This document shows, piece by piece, positions 16,630 through 26,152 of a DNA stretch of 64,000 nucleotides. This DNA is from an uncultured Veillonella sp. GTDB lineage: Bacteria > Bacillota > Negativicutes > Veillonellales > Veillonellaceae. Each line of letters starts with the position of its first letter. Position 1 is the stretch's first letter. Under the pieces are notes generated by a model. That model did no database searches and had not been told where the DNA came from. It saw only the letters and a program-made list of their open reading frames with translations. The stretch covers positions 1 to 64,000 of the forward strand of contig NZ_URAR01000012.1 in assembly GCF_900545795.1 (NCBI RefSeq), written 5' to 3'. A program made the translations under genes and the position numbers.

Positions 16630-18269
16630 TAGTTTTCATCTCCTAAAATAATTCGCTTAATACGATTCGTAGTATTTTTAAAGTCATGCCGTAACATAAG
16701 CTCACGCATATTAGCTCGAATGTTTGGTGTATCTATCAGCCATCGTAATGTGTTGACTATTGTTTCTATCGACACATGTGCACCTAAGCCCAAATTTAAA
16801 AATCCATTTTTCATAGTTGCAAATGTGTGCTCTAGTTCTCGCTCATTTTGAGCTAATATAATTGCTGGTACACCCATACTCGCTACTTCAAAAATTGTTC
16901 GGCCTTGACTAGTAATAGCAATATCTGCGTGCTTCATAAAGTCAGTAACTTTTGAAACACCTTCATGAACAAAAATATTTTTCTCTGGAATAGAAATAAT
17001 CCCTTTTTCTGATGCGTTATAGGAAATACCTGTTATAAAGTTAAACTTTATGCCTTTATATTCATCATGTAGAATTTGAGCAACCTCATATAATTCTTTA
17101 TTAAGATTACTTGGATCTGTTCCACCAAACATGACAAATATTTCGCTTACAGTCTCTGAAAACAACTTCGGTTCTTCTAAATGAAACTCATTACGAAGGC
17201 AAACATAATTAGGCCCTTCATACGAGTTTTTACATAAAGTCTCTTTATTCTCATATAAAGCATTAATAACTGCATCAGCCAATTTAGTGCCATCACCTAA
17301 ATCTTCAATAGAGACTACACGTTTTACTTTTGATTTCAGCCATTTTATATATTCAATGCTTGTATTTAAACAGTCATTAACCCATATATCCGGTTTAAAA
17401 TCATTTATAATAACTTCTATATCCTCATCAGAAGTAATTGTTACATATTTTAAATTAGTACTTTTTATTTTATCTAAGCCTGCCTTGCAATCTTCCCGCG
17501 TAACAAATAGTACATTATGTTCCACTAATGACATAGCCATAGTTATACAATTATAAATATGGCCCATACCTAATTCTTTCATGCCATCACAACGAAAAAT
17601 TATATTTTTTCTATTCAAAACACTTTCAGATACTACCCAATCTTCAACAGAATCTATATCGGTGGATTCACGCTCAGGCACTTCAAAAACACTAATTGTA
17701 TTACCTAGTCTTGAGTTTTCAGTGACAAATTCCCGTTTAGTTATGAAAAAAGCTCCTGTCTCCATATAATTTGGTGGTAATTGCTGTCTATTTAATCTTT
17801 TTTCATAGTTAGGAATGATTTTATTATCTACTTTTTTCCAAGATAAATGTGGCTTATTGACAACACTAATCATTGAGTCCGCTTCTTCAGCAATAAATGA
17901 AGTTAGAGCTCCTTCCAATGTTGACAGCTGCATTAATGGTGATGTTGGCTGCATCGTTACAATAATATCATAGCTTGTCTTATTTTTTTCTTCCATTTGC
18001 TTAACCGCATCATAGACAACTGGATCTAAAGTAACAGCATCAGCTGATAACTCTGGTCCACGTAATACAGTTTGGCTTCCATACATTTTTGCAACGCCAG
18101 CAATCTCTGCATCATCAGTAGTAACTACACATTCTGTGATCAAATCGCATTGTAATGCATTTTGTATAGCATAACTTATGAGCGGTTTCCCACACATTAA
18201 GCGAATATTTTTGCGTGGAATTCCTTTAGACCCACCACGTGCAGGAATAACAGCTAAAACCTTAGGCAT
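16629..18269 (-). CDS. Fusion: CMP-nonulosonate cytidylyltransferase plus PseG-like UDP-sugar hydrolase
   Basis: The 546-residue protein joins two enzymes. Residues 1 to about 220 are a NeuA/PseF cytidylyltransferase, with LAVIPARGGSKGIPRKNI, QPTSPL and METGAFFI. From about 221, IIFRCDGMKELGMGHIYNC starts a GT-B-like domain with GPNYVCLRNEF and FVMFGGTDPSNL, the marks of PseG, the UDP-sugar hydrolase of pseudaminic acid synthesis; the catalytic GxGH is kept. PseG makes the free sugar for the NeuB-type synthase, and the cytidylyltransferase activates the product. Fusing steps before and after NeuB in one chain suggests channelling. The arginine usual after GxGH is asparagine here. A spore-coat-like SpsF/SpsG relationship is an alternative. 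Confidence 0.82.
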   Translation of the reverse strand: MPKVLAVIPARGGSKGIPRKNIRLMCGKPLISYAIQNALQCDLITECVVTTDDAEIAGVAKMYGSQTVLRGPELSADAVTLDPVVYDAVKQMEEKNKTSYDIIVTMQPTSPLMQLSTLEGALTSFIAEEADSMISVVNKPHLSWKKVDNKIIPNYEKRLNRQQLPPNYMETGAFFITKREFVTENSRLGNTISVFEVPERESTDIDSVEDWVVSESVLNRKNIIFRCDGMKELGMGHIYNCITMAMSLVEHNVLFVTREDCKAGLDKIKSTNLKYVTITSDEDIEVIINDFKPDIWVNDCLNTSIEYIKWLKSKVKRVVSIEDLGDGTKLADAVINALYENKETLCKNSYEGPNYVCLRNEFHLEEPKLFSETVSEIFVMFGGTDPSNLNKELYEVAQILHDEYKGIKFNFITGISYNASEKGIISIPEKNIFVHEGVSKVTDFMKHADIAITSQGRTIFEVASMGVPAIILAQNERELEHTFATMKNGFLNLGLGAHVSIETIVNTLRWLIDTPNIRANMRELMLRHDFKNTTNRIKRIILGDEN

Positions 18270-18289
18270 GAAAACAACCTCCTAGTCAA

Positions 18290-19678
18290 TTAAAACAGTT
18301 TTTTACGCCGATAGATATCAAAGAAGAAATAAATAGAAAATAATACACCAATCCCCCATCGTATTAATATTAAACTTTCAAGACTATAAAAACCAACAGT
18401 CACAATAGTCATAATTAATATACCAGGTACAAAGAAACGCCAATTATAATGATAAGGATATTTTATTATATATGATGAAATAATCTGCTGGAATACAAAT
18501 AGCATTATATGTGCAATTAAAGTTGCTAAAGCTGATCCTACAATGCCAAACATAGGAATAAATACGAAGTTTAATCCAATATTTACTAATGCAGCTCCAA
18601 CAGTTCCTATAGCGATTGAAATTGTTGTTTTATGATAAAACTGAAAATTTACAGGAAAACTATACATAAAAGTAAAATAATTACTTAGCACAAATAATGG
18701 CAATAAATATATAGATTGCCAAAATGGTGGTGGCGTAAAAATCTTTATTACTTCCGGTGCCCACATTAAAAATACTATATGAATTATAGTAAAAATAAGT
18801 ATATAATTCTTTGACTTTTCTCTTATTACCTCGAGCAAGCCTGCTCTTAAATCATCATAGTAGAAAGGAACCCATGTATTATTTAGAGCTCCCCATATAG
18901 CTGTTAATACACCAGAAAAAATAATCATAAAGCTATAGATACCAGTTGCTTCATTACCTAAAAATCTCTGTAAAATAATTCGATCACTTTGCCCTAAGAT
19001 GATATGAGACAGTCCATGGAAAATAAGGGGCAAACAAATTGGTAAACAAAATGTAACATATTCTTTTTTAAAGGTAAAATTACCTTCTTTTAAAAAATAA
19101 AATGCTACAAATAAAGATATGCACGCGGTAGGAATTACCATACCATAGATACGGCCTAAGTAGGCCTCAGCAGCATGAAAATGATACATAATTAATACTA
19201 CACTTAATACGGAAGTAATGACTGCAGTAGACACATTAACAAAAAAACTATATTGAGCCTTCTTATAAAATATAAATGCTATGCTAGAGAATGATATAAC
19301 AAAAGTTGCAATCGATTGAACGCCCATTAATATATAAGTTTCCACTGATAACATCATCCAGTCAGAAATCGGTTTATAAAATATAGCACCAACACTTAGA
19401 CATAATGTTGAAAAGGTCAAGCCTAATATTAATATGCTCGATAAATACTTCTTAATACATTCATCACCTAAATGTGCCTTTGCAGTACCAATACTCCCTT
19501 GCACCTGTAAACCTAGAATGATAGAAAAAATGCCTATCCACGTTGTAAAAACAGATACAATACCATATTGAGACGGCCCCATCATCCTTGTAAAAATAGG
19601 AATTGTAAAAAAGTTTATACCATTTAATATGATGGGGCCTAAAATATTATAAATAGCATTCTTATTTTGTAGTTTCAT
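18290..19678 (-). CDS. Wzx-type polysaccharide flippase
   Basis: A 462-residue polytopic membrane protein with about 12-14 hydrophobic helices, beginning AIYNILGPIILNGINFFTIP and IFTRMMGPSQYGIVSVFTTW. This is the standard N-terminal signature of MOP-superfamily oligosaccharide flippases (PST/RfbX). It would move undecaprenyl-linked repeat units across the inner membrane for Wzy to polymerise. It overlaps the Wzy-like gene upstream by four bases and precedes the nonulosonate genes by 20 bases. Specificity cannot be read from sequence. Family call strong. Confidence 0.88.
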   Translation of the reverse strand: MKLQNKNAIYNILGPIILNGINFFTIPIFTRMMGPSQYGIVSVFTTWIGIFSIILGLQVQGSIGTAKAHLGDECIKKYLSSILILGLTFSTLCLSVGAIFYKPISDWMMLSVETYILMGVQSIATFVISFSSIAFIFYKKAQYSFFVNVSTAVITSVLSVVLIMYHFHAAEAYLGRIYGMVIPTACISLFVAFYFLKEGNFTFKKEYVTFCLPICLPLIFHGLSHIILGQSDRIILQRFLGNEATGIYSFMIIFSGVLTAIWGALNNTWVPFYYDDLRAGLLEVIREKSKNYILIFTIIHIVFLMWAPEVIKIFTPPPFWQSIYLLPLFVLSNYFTFMYSFPVNFQFYHKTTISIAIGTVGAALVNIGLNFVFIPMFGIVGSALATLIAHIMLFVFQQIISSYIIKYPYHYNWRFFVPGILIMTIVTVGFYSLESLILIRWGIGVLFSIYFFFDIYRRKKLF

Positions 19679-20853
19679 ATCCTTAATTTATCCCGTTTTA
19701 CATATTTACAGAAATATAATATAAGTAACCAAAGAACAAACCATGGTCCATTAAAAAAGGAATGCATAAAAGAAGCATTAATAAAATATGGAATAATAAA
19801 TTCAATAGTATTACGCGACACTAATTTATCAATAATAATAGAAACTACAAATAAATATATAACACCTGGTATAATCCCCATTTTTATAAATAAATTTAAA
19901 AATGAATTATGTGGCTGAACTAATCTTACACCATTATATCTAGCATGATTAGCTTCCGGCTTATCTTCCTCTATCCCATAGACTTGCTTCAATAAACTTC
20001 CATACCCACTTAACCATAAATTATCATTCTCTTTTATTAAATCCATTGAATAAACATTAGCAGAAAACCTCATTTTATTAGAACCATCATTCAATCCTTC
20101 TCTATAATTAGAAAGATTATCTGTAGAAATATTTCCAATCCAATATATTGATAACCCCATAATGAAAATAAACAAAACTAACATTAGTCTCCAAATTTTT
20201 GCAAAAAATTTCTTAATAATTGAATAAACAGTATTTCGAAACATAATACAAAAAAAGAATATAACTAACATACCAAATAATCCACGACTGGAGGATAGAA
20301 AAGTTATAAAGTATAAACAAGGCAATATGCCAATTATTCTTTTAAAGTGCCAAGAATAAGTAAAAAATAAAAAAATCATTAACCCAGTAAAATTTTGATC
20401 ATTAATTAAATCAAAAGTATAGTTCCCAGAATTACTTTTTATTACAAATAAATTAAATATTATAAACACTAAAAAGAACCAATAAAATGTTTCAGAAATG
20501 TAATTATTTAACGGCTTAAAAGATTCTTGATTTGAAAAGGAATAAAAAGACCACAAGAAAAATAATATTAAATAGTTTTTTAAAATTTCATCCCATGTAT
20601 AGTTATTAAATAATATTCCAAGCAATATGCCTAAAATCATAAGAAAATATACAAGTAAATTTTTTTCTAATATATGGAGCTTCCAATTGTTTGAAATGAC
20701 AAAGCTAAATACGCCACCTAAAAGTAAAGTTAACACTATTGCCTTTAATAGTACCGCTGCTATACCATAAACGAAAAAAATTGACAACAGCCATACTATA
20801 ATTCCAAGTCCAAATGAAAGAAAAGTGGTCTTTTGATTTAACTTAATCTCCAT
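19675..20853 (-). CDS. O-antigen/EPS polymerase, Wzy-like
   Basis: The 392-residue protein has about 10-12 membrane helices and a large hydrophilic loop near residues 235-310 containing NNLSNYREGLNDGSNKMRFS-like and VRLVQPHNSFLNLFIKMG sequence. The PHNSFLNLFIKMGIIPGVIY stretch is the Wzy_C/O-antigen ligase-type motif. In this operon, next to Wzx and Wzz, a polymerase joining repeat units on the periplasmic face is the best reading. WaaL-type O-antigen ligase has the same motif and remains an alternative. Its last four bases overlap the Wzx start, implying translational coupling. The gene is notably AT-rich. Confidence 0.78.
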   Translation of the reverse strand: MEIKLNQKTTFLSFGLGIIVWLLSIFFVYGIAAVLLKAIVLTLLLGGVFSFVISNNWKLHILEKNLLVYFLMILGILLGILFNNYTWDEILKNYLILFFLWSFYSFSNQESFKPLNNYISETFYWFFLVFIIFNLFVIKSNSGNYTFDLINDQNFTGLMIFLFFTYSWHFKRIIGILPCLYFITFLSSSRGLFGMLVIFFFCIMFRNTVYSIIKKFFAKIWRLMLVLFIFIMGLSIYWIGNISTDNLSNYREGLNDGSNKMRFSANVYSMDLIKENDNLWLSGYGSLLKQVYGIEEDKPEANHARYNGVRLVQPHNSFLNLFIKMGIIPGVIYLFVVSIIIDKLVSRNTIEFIIPYFINASFMHSFFNGPWFVLWLLILYFCKYVKRDKLRI

Positions 20854-20884
20854 AATAATTTATTACTCCTTTTCTTAAATAGAC

Positions 20885-21943
20885 TCATTCTAAGTACTCC
20901 AATATTCTATGAAGCTCTTCATAATCTTTCGGAATATATAGTTTACCACCATCAGCTTTAAACTGTTTCTCAAAATAATAAATAAATGATTCCATTCTCT
21001 TAGATAATTCCTGATAATCAGAAAGCTTATATAAAAGTATGATAGGAATTGTTTTTCCAAATAACAAATATGGAGTAAATAGAGCTGACGAATTAATACC
21101 TATCACACCATTTACACTCTCTGACCTTAAAAATAAGCTTTCGACAAGTCCATCAAAGTCTAATACCTCTAAACTCAAATCTTTAGGGAGGTATCTTGTT
21201 CTAGGATGGAGTTTTACAACAAATTTATCACTGAAATCTGTAGATAATCTTTTTAATATTTTATCTTGACTTCTTGCCATAGAAGTATTCAAATCCTCTT
21301 GAAAGGGCTGTTGTAAAAAAATAATACGCTTTTCTAACTCAATATTACATGGCCAAATATTTAAAATTATCGCCTTAAATTTCTCTGAAATAGTTCGATT
21401 AATTTGCTTTAATTCATATCTTTGATGGTTTAATATCAACTCTGGATATTTTACATATATATGTTTAATCTTATCTAAATACTTCGTTCGTTTTAATAAA
21501 TTTAGCCACCAACGCCCTCTAGAGTTAGGTTCATAGATATTATCATATATATATGTACCTATACCATCTTCACCATAAGAAAAAATGCATCGTGGACTGT
21601 TCTTGGAAATAAGTTTTATCATAAAACTTACTTCAATATAATCAGGTGCAAAAAAAATAAACTCTTTAAAGCACTCACGTTGAGCAACCTCTTTAAATTG
21701 AGGATAAAAACGAAACATTCTATATCGTCTATTCCAATTTTTAAAAGACGTAAACTCCAAAGTATCAATCGTAATAATTTTATCAAAAATTTTTTCTTCG
21801 TTTAATTTTTTAACTATACGATCAGAATCTCTAAAACGTTTAAAAACTACTAAACATAGCTTATCATTTTTAAATTCATTAAGAGCCATACTTATAGTTA
21901 ATAAAATATGATATGGTGTAGTGCAAAAAAAGCCAATCATCAT
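20885..21943 (-). CDS. Candidate sialyltransferase (GT52-like)
   Basis: The 352-residue protein begins MIGFFCTTPYHILLTISMAL, as in lipooligosaccharide sialyltransferases of family GT52. It has the three short motifs shared by bacterial sialyltransferases: a (D/E)(D/E)G motif in SYGEDGIGTY, an HP motif in VVKLHPRTRYLP, and an SS motif in GINSSALFTP. These bind CMP-sialic acid and the acceptor. The same operon has NeuB and a CMP-nonulosonate synthetase, so a nonulosonic acid transferase is expected. It probably works at the cytoplasmic face before Wzx export. An ATG one codon downstream is an equally good start. Linkage and exact sugar are unknown. Confidence 0.72.
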   Translation of the reverse strand: MMIGFFCTTPYHILLTISMALNEFKNDKLCLVVFKRFRDSDRIVKKLNEEKIFDKIITIDTLEFTSFKNWNRRYRMFRFYPQFKEVAQRECFKEFIFFAPDYIEVSFMIKLISKNSPRCIFSYGEDGIGTYIYDNIYEPNSRGRWWLNLLKRTKYLDKIKHIYVKYPELILNHQRYELKQINRTISEKFKAIILNIWPCNIELEKRIIFLQQPFQEDLNTSMARSQDKILKRLSTDFSDKFVVKLHPRTRYLPKDLSLEVLDFDGLVESLFLRSESVNGVIGINSSALFTPYLLFGKTIPIILLYKLSDYQELSKRMESFIYYFEKQFKADGGKLYIPKDYEELHRILEYLE

Positions 21944-21976
21944 AATGCCTCGCAGTCCTTAATACAATTCAATCAC

Positions 21977-23107
21977 TCATTTCAAATAAAAATCCATAAC
22001 TTTATTTACTTCCACTTCAATATCATAACCAGCTTGAGCAATTTGTTGAGTTGTATCAATTCTCTTTATACTATTACTATCTACTATAGTTTTTGCCCAT
22101 ATACGTTTATCCAAAGATTTATCTAAGAAAGCACTGCGTCCATCAATTAATCTAAGCTCTTCACTAATAGTATTAGAAAATACACAATATAACCCGCTAG
22201 CTTGCGCCTCAATACCAACCAAAGGAAGCCCTTCAAATCTAGATGGCAATACAAAGCAATCCATGCCTTGCATTAATCGGTTAACGTCATGACGCATGCC
22301 TAAAAATAAGACAACCGCCTCTAACCCTAATGAACGAACTTGCTCCTGTGCTTGTTTATAGAATGTATCATCATCTACATAGTCTCCAATTAGTAACAGA
22401 CGCGACTTATTATTTTGTTTATATACTTCAGCAAAAATATTAATTAAAAACTCATGATCTTTTGAATAAACAAATCGGCCTACATGACCTACCACAAAAT
22501 TATCTTGTAGAGCCAATTCATTACGTACTTCATTTCTAATGGATTCATCATATGCTAAATCCTTTGCATTGATAGCATTATTGATTACTGTAAAAGGTTG
22601 CTGTTTTTCAAACATCCACTCTCCTGCAAGTTGTGAGCAAGCAAAATATCCAGTAGCACTCCACTTCATAAGCATTCGATTCAAAAAAACTAATAAACGA
22701 CGAAAAACTCCAATTTTATTTTCAAAACCGCTACTATGAGAGTGTATAACGCGAACTGGTATCCCTGTTATTTTGCCAATAACTAAAGGAAATATATATT
22801 CCAAGCTATTTGTATTTAAGACAATTGCTTTATAATTAGGGCCCTCTTTACTTAATAACTTATACCACTGCCAATAATGCTTTAAAGGATTCTTATGCCG
22901 TGAACAAATACCAAATATTTTTGACCCTTGAGTTTTTATTTTGTCTGCAAATACAATTTCATACTCATTAGTTATATTTACGAAATCATATACTACTTTA
23001 TTTTTATCAAGATTATCAAATTGTTGCATTAAATACGTTTCTAATCCACCTAAATTTCTTGTCATGCCAACTTGCAATACTTTTACTGGCAACGAATCTC
23101 TTGTCAT
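21977..23107 (-). CDS. GT4 family glycosyltransferase
   Basis: A GT-B enzyme of about 376 residues, starting at the ATG at 23105-23107, which has an AAAGGATG ribosome binding site; a longer start at 23131 would overlap the preceding gene. It has VLQVGMTRNLGGLETYLMQQ at the N terminus (donor-side G-rich loop), HSHSSGFENK, VGHVGRFVYSKDHEFLI and RFEGLPLVGIEAQASGL, the E-x7-E region of retaining GT4 transferases. It is likely a cytosolic galactose, glucose or N-acetylhexosamine transferase that extends the repeat unit. Its neighbours are the GT2 gene upstream and the GT52-like gene 33 bases downstream. Sugar not assignable. Confidence 0.87.
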   Translation of the reverse strand: MTRDSLPVKVLQVGMTRNLGGLETYLMQQFDNLDKNKVVYDFVNITNEYEIVFADKIKTQGSKIFGICSRHKNPLKHYWQWYKLLSKEGPNYKAIVLNTNSLEYIFPLVIGKITGIPVRVIHSHSSGFENKIGVFRRLLVFLNRMLMKWSATGYFACSQLAGEWMFEKQQPFTVINNAINAKDLAYDESIRNEVRNELALQDNFVVGHVGRFVYSKDHEFLINIFAEVYKQNNKSRLLLIGDYVDDDTFYKQAQEQVRSLGLEAVVLFLGMRHDVNRLMQGMDCFVLPSRFEGLPLVGIEAQASGLYCVFSNTISEELRLIDGRSAFLDKSLDKRIWAKTIVDSNSIKRIDTTQQIAQAGYDIEVEVNKVMDFYLK

Positions 23108-23111
23108 CTTA

Positions 23112-24173
23112 TCATCCTTTAATTCGAGCAAACAAGAATGGAAGTCTTTTCTTTACAAACCCAATCGTAGTAACCATTTGCAATAATAGAAAAGAATTAT
23201 CCATCCGTAATAATTGAATCATAAATTGCTGTTTTCGAGATACTCCAGCAAAGTTAACCTTCATAAATAAGGCGAATAATTCGGTATTTTTAATGCTATG
23301 TAAGACAACACTAATATCTTGATTCATAGCACTAGCCCGTTGCAATGTAGAGTATACAAACCGAGTGTACAGCCAAAACAAATTTTTTTTCGCTGCATCA
23401 ATCATATTTGTAAATCCATTAAAAAGTTCTAAGAACTTCTCTATTTTCATCATATGAAGTTCATAATAATCTGCTTTTTGTTGAGATGATAGGCTATCAG
23501 ACTCCACATACTTAATATAATGATATCCATTATATTCAATACATTGTAATTTATTTACATACTCAAAATAACGGATATTAAAATCAAAATCCTCATTAAC
23601 ACGATATTGAGGGTCAATTAACAATTGATTTTGTGTAATTATTTCTGCTTTATAAAATCCATTCCAGAGATAACCAAATAAAGGAATCAGCTCCATATGC
23701 AAACATTGATTTGCAATCGCATCTCTTCCTTTATAACATTTCGTTTTCAATCGAACTTCTTTCAAATACGTAGCTTGAGTTTTATTGTCAATATATTCCT
23801 CTATGCATCCATATTTTAAGCAATCTATAGTATTATCTTTTAAATAAGAATGTACGATTTCTAATAAATCGGAATCAATATAGTCATCACTATCACAAAA
23901 ACTTACATACGCCCCTTTAATCTGCCTTAATCCTAAGTTTCTAGCAGCTGCCGCTCCACTATTCACTGCAGTTTGGCACACTGCAACGCGAGAGTCAGAA
24001 GCTGCTAAATTAAGACAAATCTGATAACTTGAATCCGTAGATTGATCATCTATTAAAATTAATTGAAAATTAGAATAAGTCTGTTTAAGAATGCTTTCAA
24101 TAGCACGTTCAAGATATTTTTCTGCATTATAAATTGGCATGATAATACTAAAAAATGGTTGTTCTATTTCCAT
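23112..24173 (-). CDS. GT2 family glycosyltransferase
   Basis: The 353-residue protein carries the GT-A signature FFSIIMPIYNAEKYLERAIE, LILIDDQSTDSS, NLGLRQIKGAYVSFCDSDDY (the DSD metal motif near residue 94) and NEDFDFNIRY. Such inverting transferases add one sugar to the lipid-linked oligosaccharide at the cytoplasmic membrane. The C-terminal 120 residues are a basic helical extension. It lies between the DUF4422 gene (71 bases) and the GT4 gene, whose ribosome binding site is inside its end. Family is certain; donor and acceptor are unknown. Confidence 0.88.
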   Translation of the reverse strand: MEIEQPFFSIIMPIYNAEKYLERAIESILKQTYSNFQLILIDDQSTDSSYQICLNLAASDSRVAVCQTAVNSGAAAARNLGLRQIKGAYVSFCDSDDYIDSDLLEIVHSYLKDNTIDCLKYGCIEEYIDNKTQATYLKEVRLKTKCYKGRDAIANQCLHMELIPLFGYLWNGFYKAEIITQNQLLIDPQYRVNEDFDFNIRYFEYVNKLQCIEYNGYHYIKYVESDSLSSQQKADYYELHMMKIEKFLELFNGFTNMIDAAKKNLFWLYTRFVYSTLQRASAMNQDISVVLHSIKNTELFALFMKVNFAGVSRKQQFMIQLLRMDNSFLLLQMVTTIGFVKKRLPFLFARIKG

Positions 24174-24244
24174 TTGTATCCTCCTTGCCGTAATTTATAT
24201 AATAAACCTTCACCAAAACCAATAGTTGACGTCCTTATAGCCGC

Positions 24245-25009
24245 CTACTTGCCAAATACCTTACGCTTCAAAAAAGCTCCGCCTTTTTTCACCCAGTTTT
24301 GTTTCTCCATAAAAGAAACATTTTGCTCTTTATATAGAACTTTATTTTTTTCTAACCATACATCAAGTAATATTTCACTAACAAAGCCAAAGATGCGCGC
24401 TTCATATGTATCATAGTTAGAAATATCGACTCTATTTTCTATTTCACCTAAAATATCAAATAACCACTCACAATAAGCATCATACATATCTCTACGCATA
24501 ACAAACATATTAAACATATGAGCCCATGTACGTTTACAAACTAAATCAAAAGCGGCACTGTATTCAGGATATCGCTCCTGGATAATCTGTTCCGCTAGAT
24601 CTAATCCATCACTATGGTGAGCATGATTGTAGTGTGAGCGATTACTTTCTATATAGTATTTACGCTTATCCGCCACTACTACTGGATAATTCGCTAGAAT
24701 CTGCTCCCAATCAGAGCGAAGAAGGATTTGCTCTTTCTTCGCTTCTATATTTCGTACTTCTTTTTTTGTAAAATAACGACGATAATGAACCAAACCAATA
24801 TAATCGGCCTCTAAATTCTTCCAAGCCCAATAGAGACCTGTTAATTCACAGTAATTAGCATTTTTATGTGAAATATGGTCCCCTGTATTATCTCCAATAT
24901 ACCCTATATCGGCCTTGCCTTCTTTGCCAACGTGAAGCGGCATATACACATCATCACTTGGCATCCAATAAGGTTTATGTGCTGCTACTAAAATTTTAAT
25001 GTTCGACAC
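24245..25009 (-). CDS. DUF4422 capsular glycosyltransferase-like protein
   Basis: The 254 residues match the DUF4422 pattern: ILVAAHKPYWMPSDDVYMPL, GDNTGDHISHKNANYCELTG, YWAWKNLEADYIGLVHYRRY, and a later HYNHAHHSDGLDLAE stretch. DUF4422 proteins are found in capsule and LPS loci and are thought to be glycosyltransferases, often next to glf, as here: the gene begins directly after the glf stop. A galactofuranosyltransferase role is therefore an attractive inference, though unproven. The protein is soluble. Family recognition is strong. Confidence 0.85.
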   Translation of the reverse strand: MSNIKILVAAHKPYWMPSDDVYMPLHVGKEGKADIGYIGDNTGDHISHKNANYCELTGLYWAWKNLEADYIGLVHYRRYFTKKEVRNIEAKKEQILLRSDWEQILANYPVVVADKRKYYIESNRSHYNHAHHSDGLDLAEQIIQERYPEYSAAFDLVCKRTWAHMFNMFVMRRDMYDAYCEWLFDILGEIENRVDISNYDTYEARIFGFVSEILLDVWLEKNKVLYKEQNVSFMEKQNWVKKGGAFLKRKVFGK

Positions 25010-26107
25010 TTAATTCAATTCCTTTGCTACTAAACGAAGTGCACTTGCAATCACTTTATCCATATCATAATATACATATTCAGCTAAACGACCACCGAAA
25101 ATAACATTCTTTTCTTCTTTGGCTTTTAAAGCATACTTAGCATATAAGTCCTGATTCTTTTCATTATTTACTGGATAATATGCTTCGTCCCCTACTTTCC
25201 AATCAGCAGGGTATTCCTTTGTTACATAGGATACTGGTTGTTTACCAAATTCAAAATGTTTATGCTCAATAACACGAGTATATGGGACTTCAGCCTCTGT
25301 ATAGTTTACAACCGCTACGCCTTGATAGTTTTCAGTTTCTATTTTTTCTGTTTCAAAACGTAAGCCTCGATACTCTAATTGACCAAACTCATAGTTATAG
25401 TATTCATCAATAGGCCCTGTGTAGACAATTTTATCCGCTAAAGCACTTAGCTCTTCTCGTTCTTTTATAAAATCGACACCTAAACGTACTTCTATACCTT
25501 CAAGAATATTTTCTATTAACTTTATGTAGCCGCCTTCTGGAATCCCTTGGTAACGATCATTAAAGTAATTATTATCATATGTATATCGCACAGGTAATCG
25601 CTTGATAATAAACGATGGAATCTCTGTACAAGGCCGCCCCCATTGTTTTTCCGTATACCCTTTGATAAGTTTTTCATAAATATCTTTACCAACTAGGCTT
25701 ATCGCTTGTTCTTCTAGATTCTTAGGCGTGCCTGTAATGCTGGCACGCTGCTCTTCAATAATCGCTTTAGCCTCAGCTGGCGTGGAAATCCCCCACATCT
25801 TACTAAAGGTGTTCATATTAAAAGGCAAATTGTACATTTCACCTTTATAATTAGCTACGGGAGAATTTACATAATTATTAAAAGTAGCAAATTGATTTAC
25901 ATAATCCCATACTTCTTTAATGGACGTATGAAAAATATGAGCCCCATATACATGAATATTGATGCCATCTTTGTTTTCACAATACATATTGCCACCAATA
26001 TGATTGCGCCGATCAATGACTAATACTTTTTTCCCACGTTTATGCGCTTCATGAGCAAATACAGAGCCAAATGGGCCTGCTCCTACTACTAAATAATCAT
26101 ATTTCAT
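25010..26107 (-). CDS. glf: UDP-galactopyranose mutase
   Basis: The 365-residue flavoprotein starts with the FAD-binding YLVVGAGPFGSVFAHEAHKR and IDRRNHIGGNMY. It continues with HIYGAH-type residues (HVYGAHIFHTS), NLPFNMNTF, EKLIKGYTEKQWGRPCTEIP and, near the C terminus, VIFGGRLAEYVYYDMDKVI. These are the hallmark blocks of Glf. It interconverts UDP-galactopyranose and UDP-galactofuranose in the cytosol, so the polymer should contain galactofuranose. UDP-galactose can come from the GalE-like enzyme of the same operon. It is adjacent to the DUF4422 gene with no gap. Length is normal and all expected blocks are present. Confidence 0.96.
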   Translation of the reverse strand: MKYDYLVVGAGPFGSVFAHEAHKRGKKVLVIDRRNHIGGNMYCENKDGINIHVYGAHIFHTSIKEVWDYVNQFATFNNYVNSPVANYKGEMYNLPFNMNTFSKMWGISTPAEAKAIIEEQRASITGTPKNLEEQAISLVGKDIYEKLIKGYTEKQWGRPCTEIPSFIIKRLPVRYTYDNNYFNDRYQGIPEGGYIKLIENILEGIEVRLGVDFIKEREELSALADKIVYTGPIDEYYNYEFGQLEYRGLRFETEKIETENYQGVAVVNYTEAEVPYTRVIEHKHFEFGKQPVSYVTKEYPADWKVGDEAYYPVNNEKNQDLYAKYALKAKEEKNVIFGGRLAEYVYYDMDKVIASALRLVAKELN

Positions 26108-26152
26108 TGCTATCTCCTTATAGACAAATTTATATTAAATGACTGTCCAATG

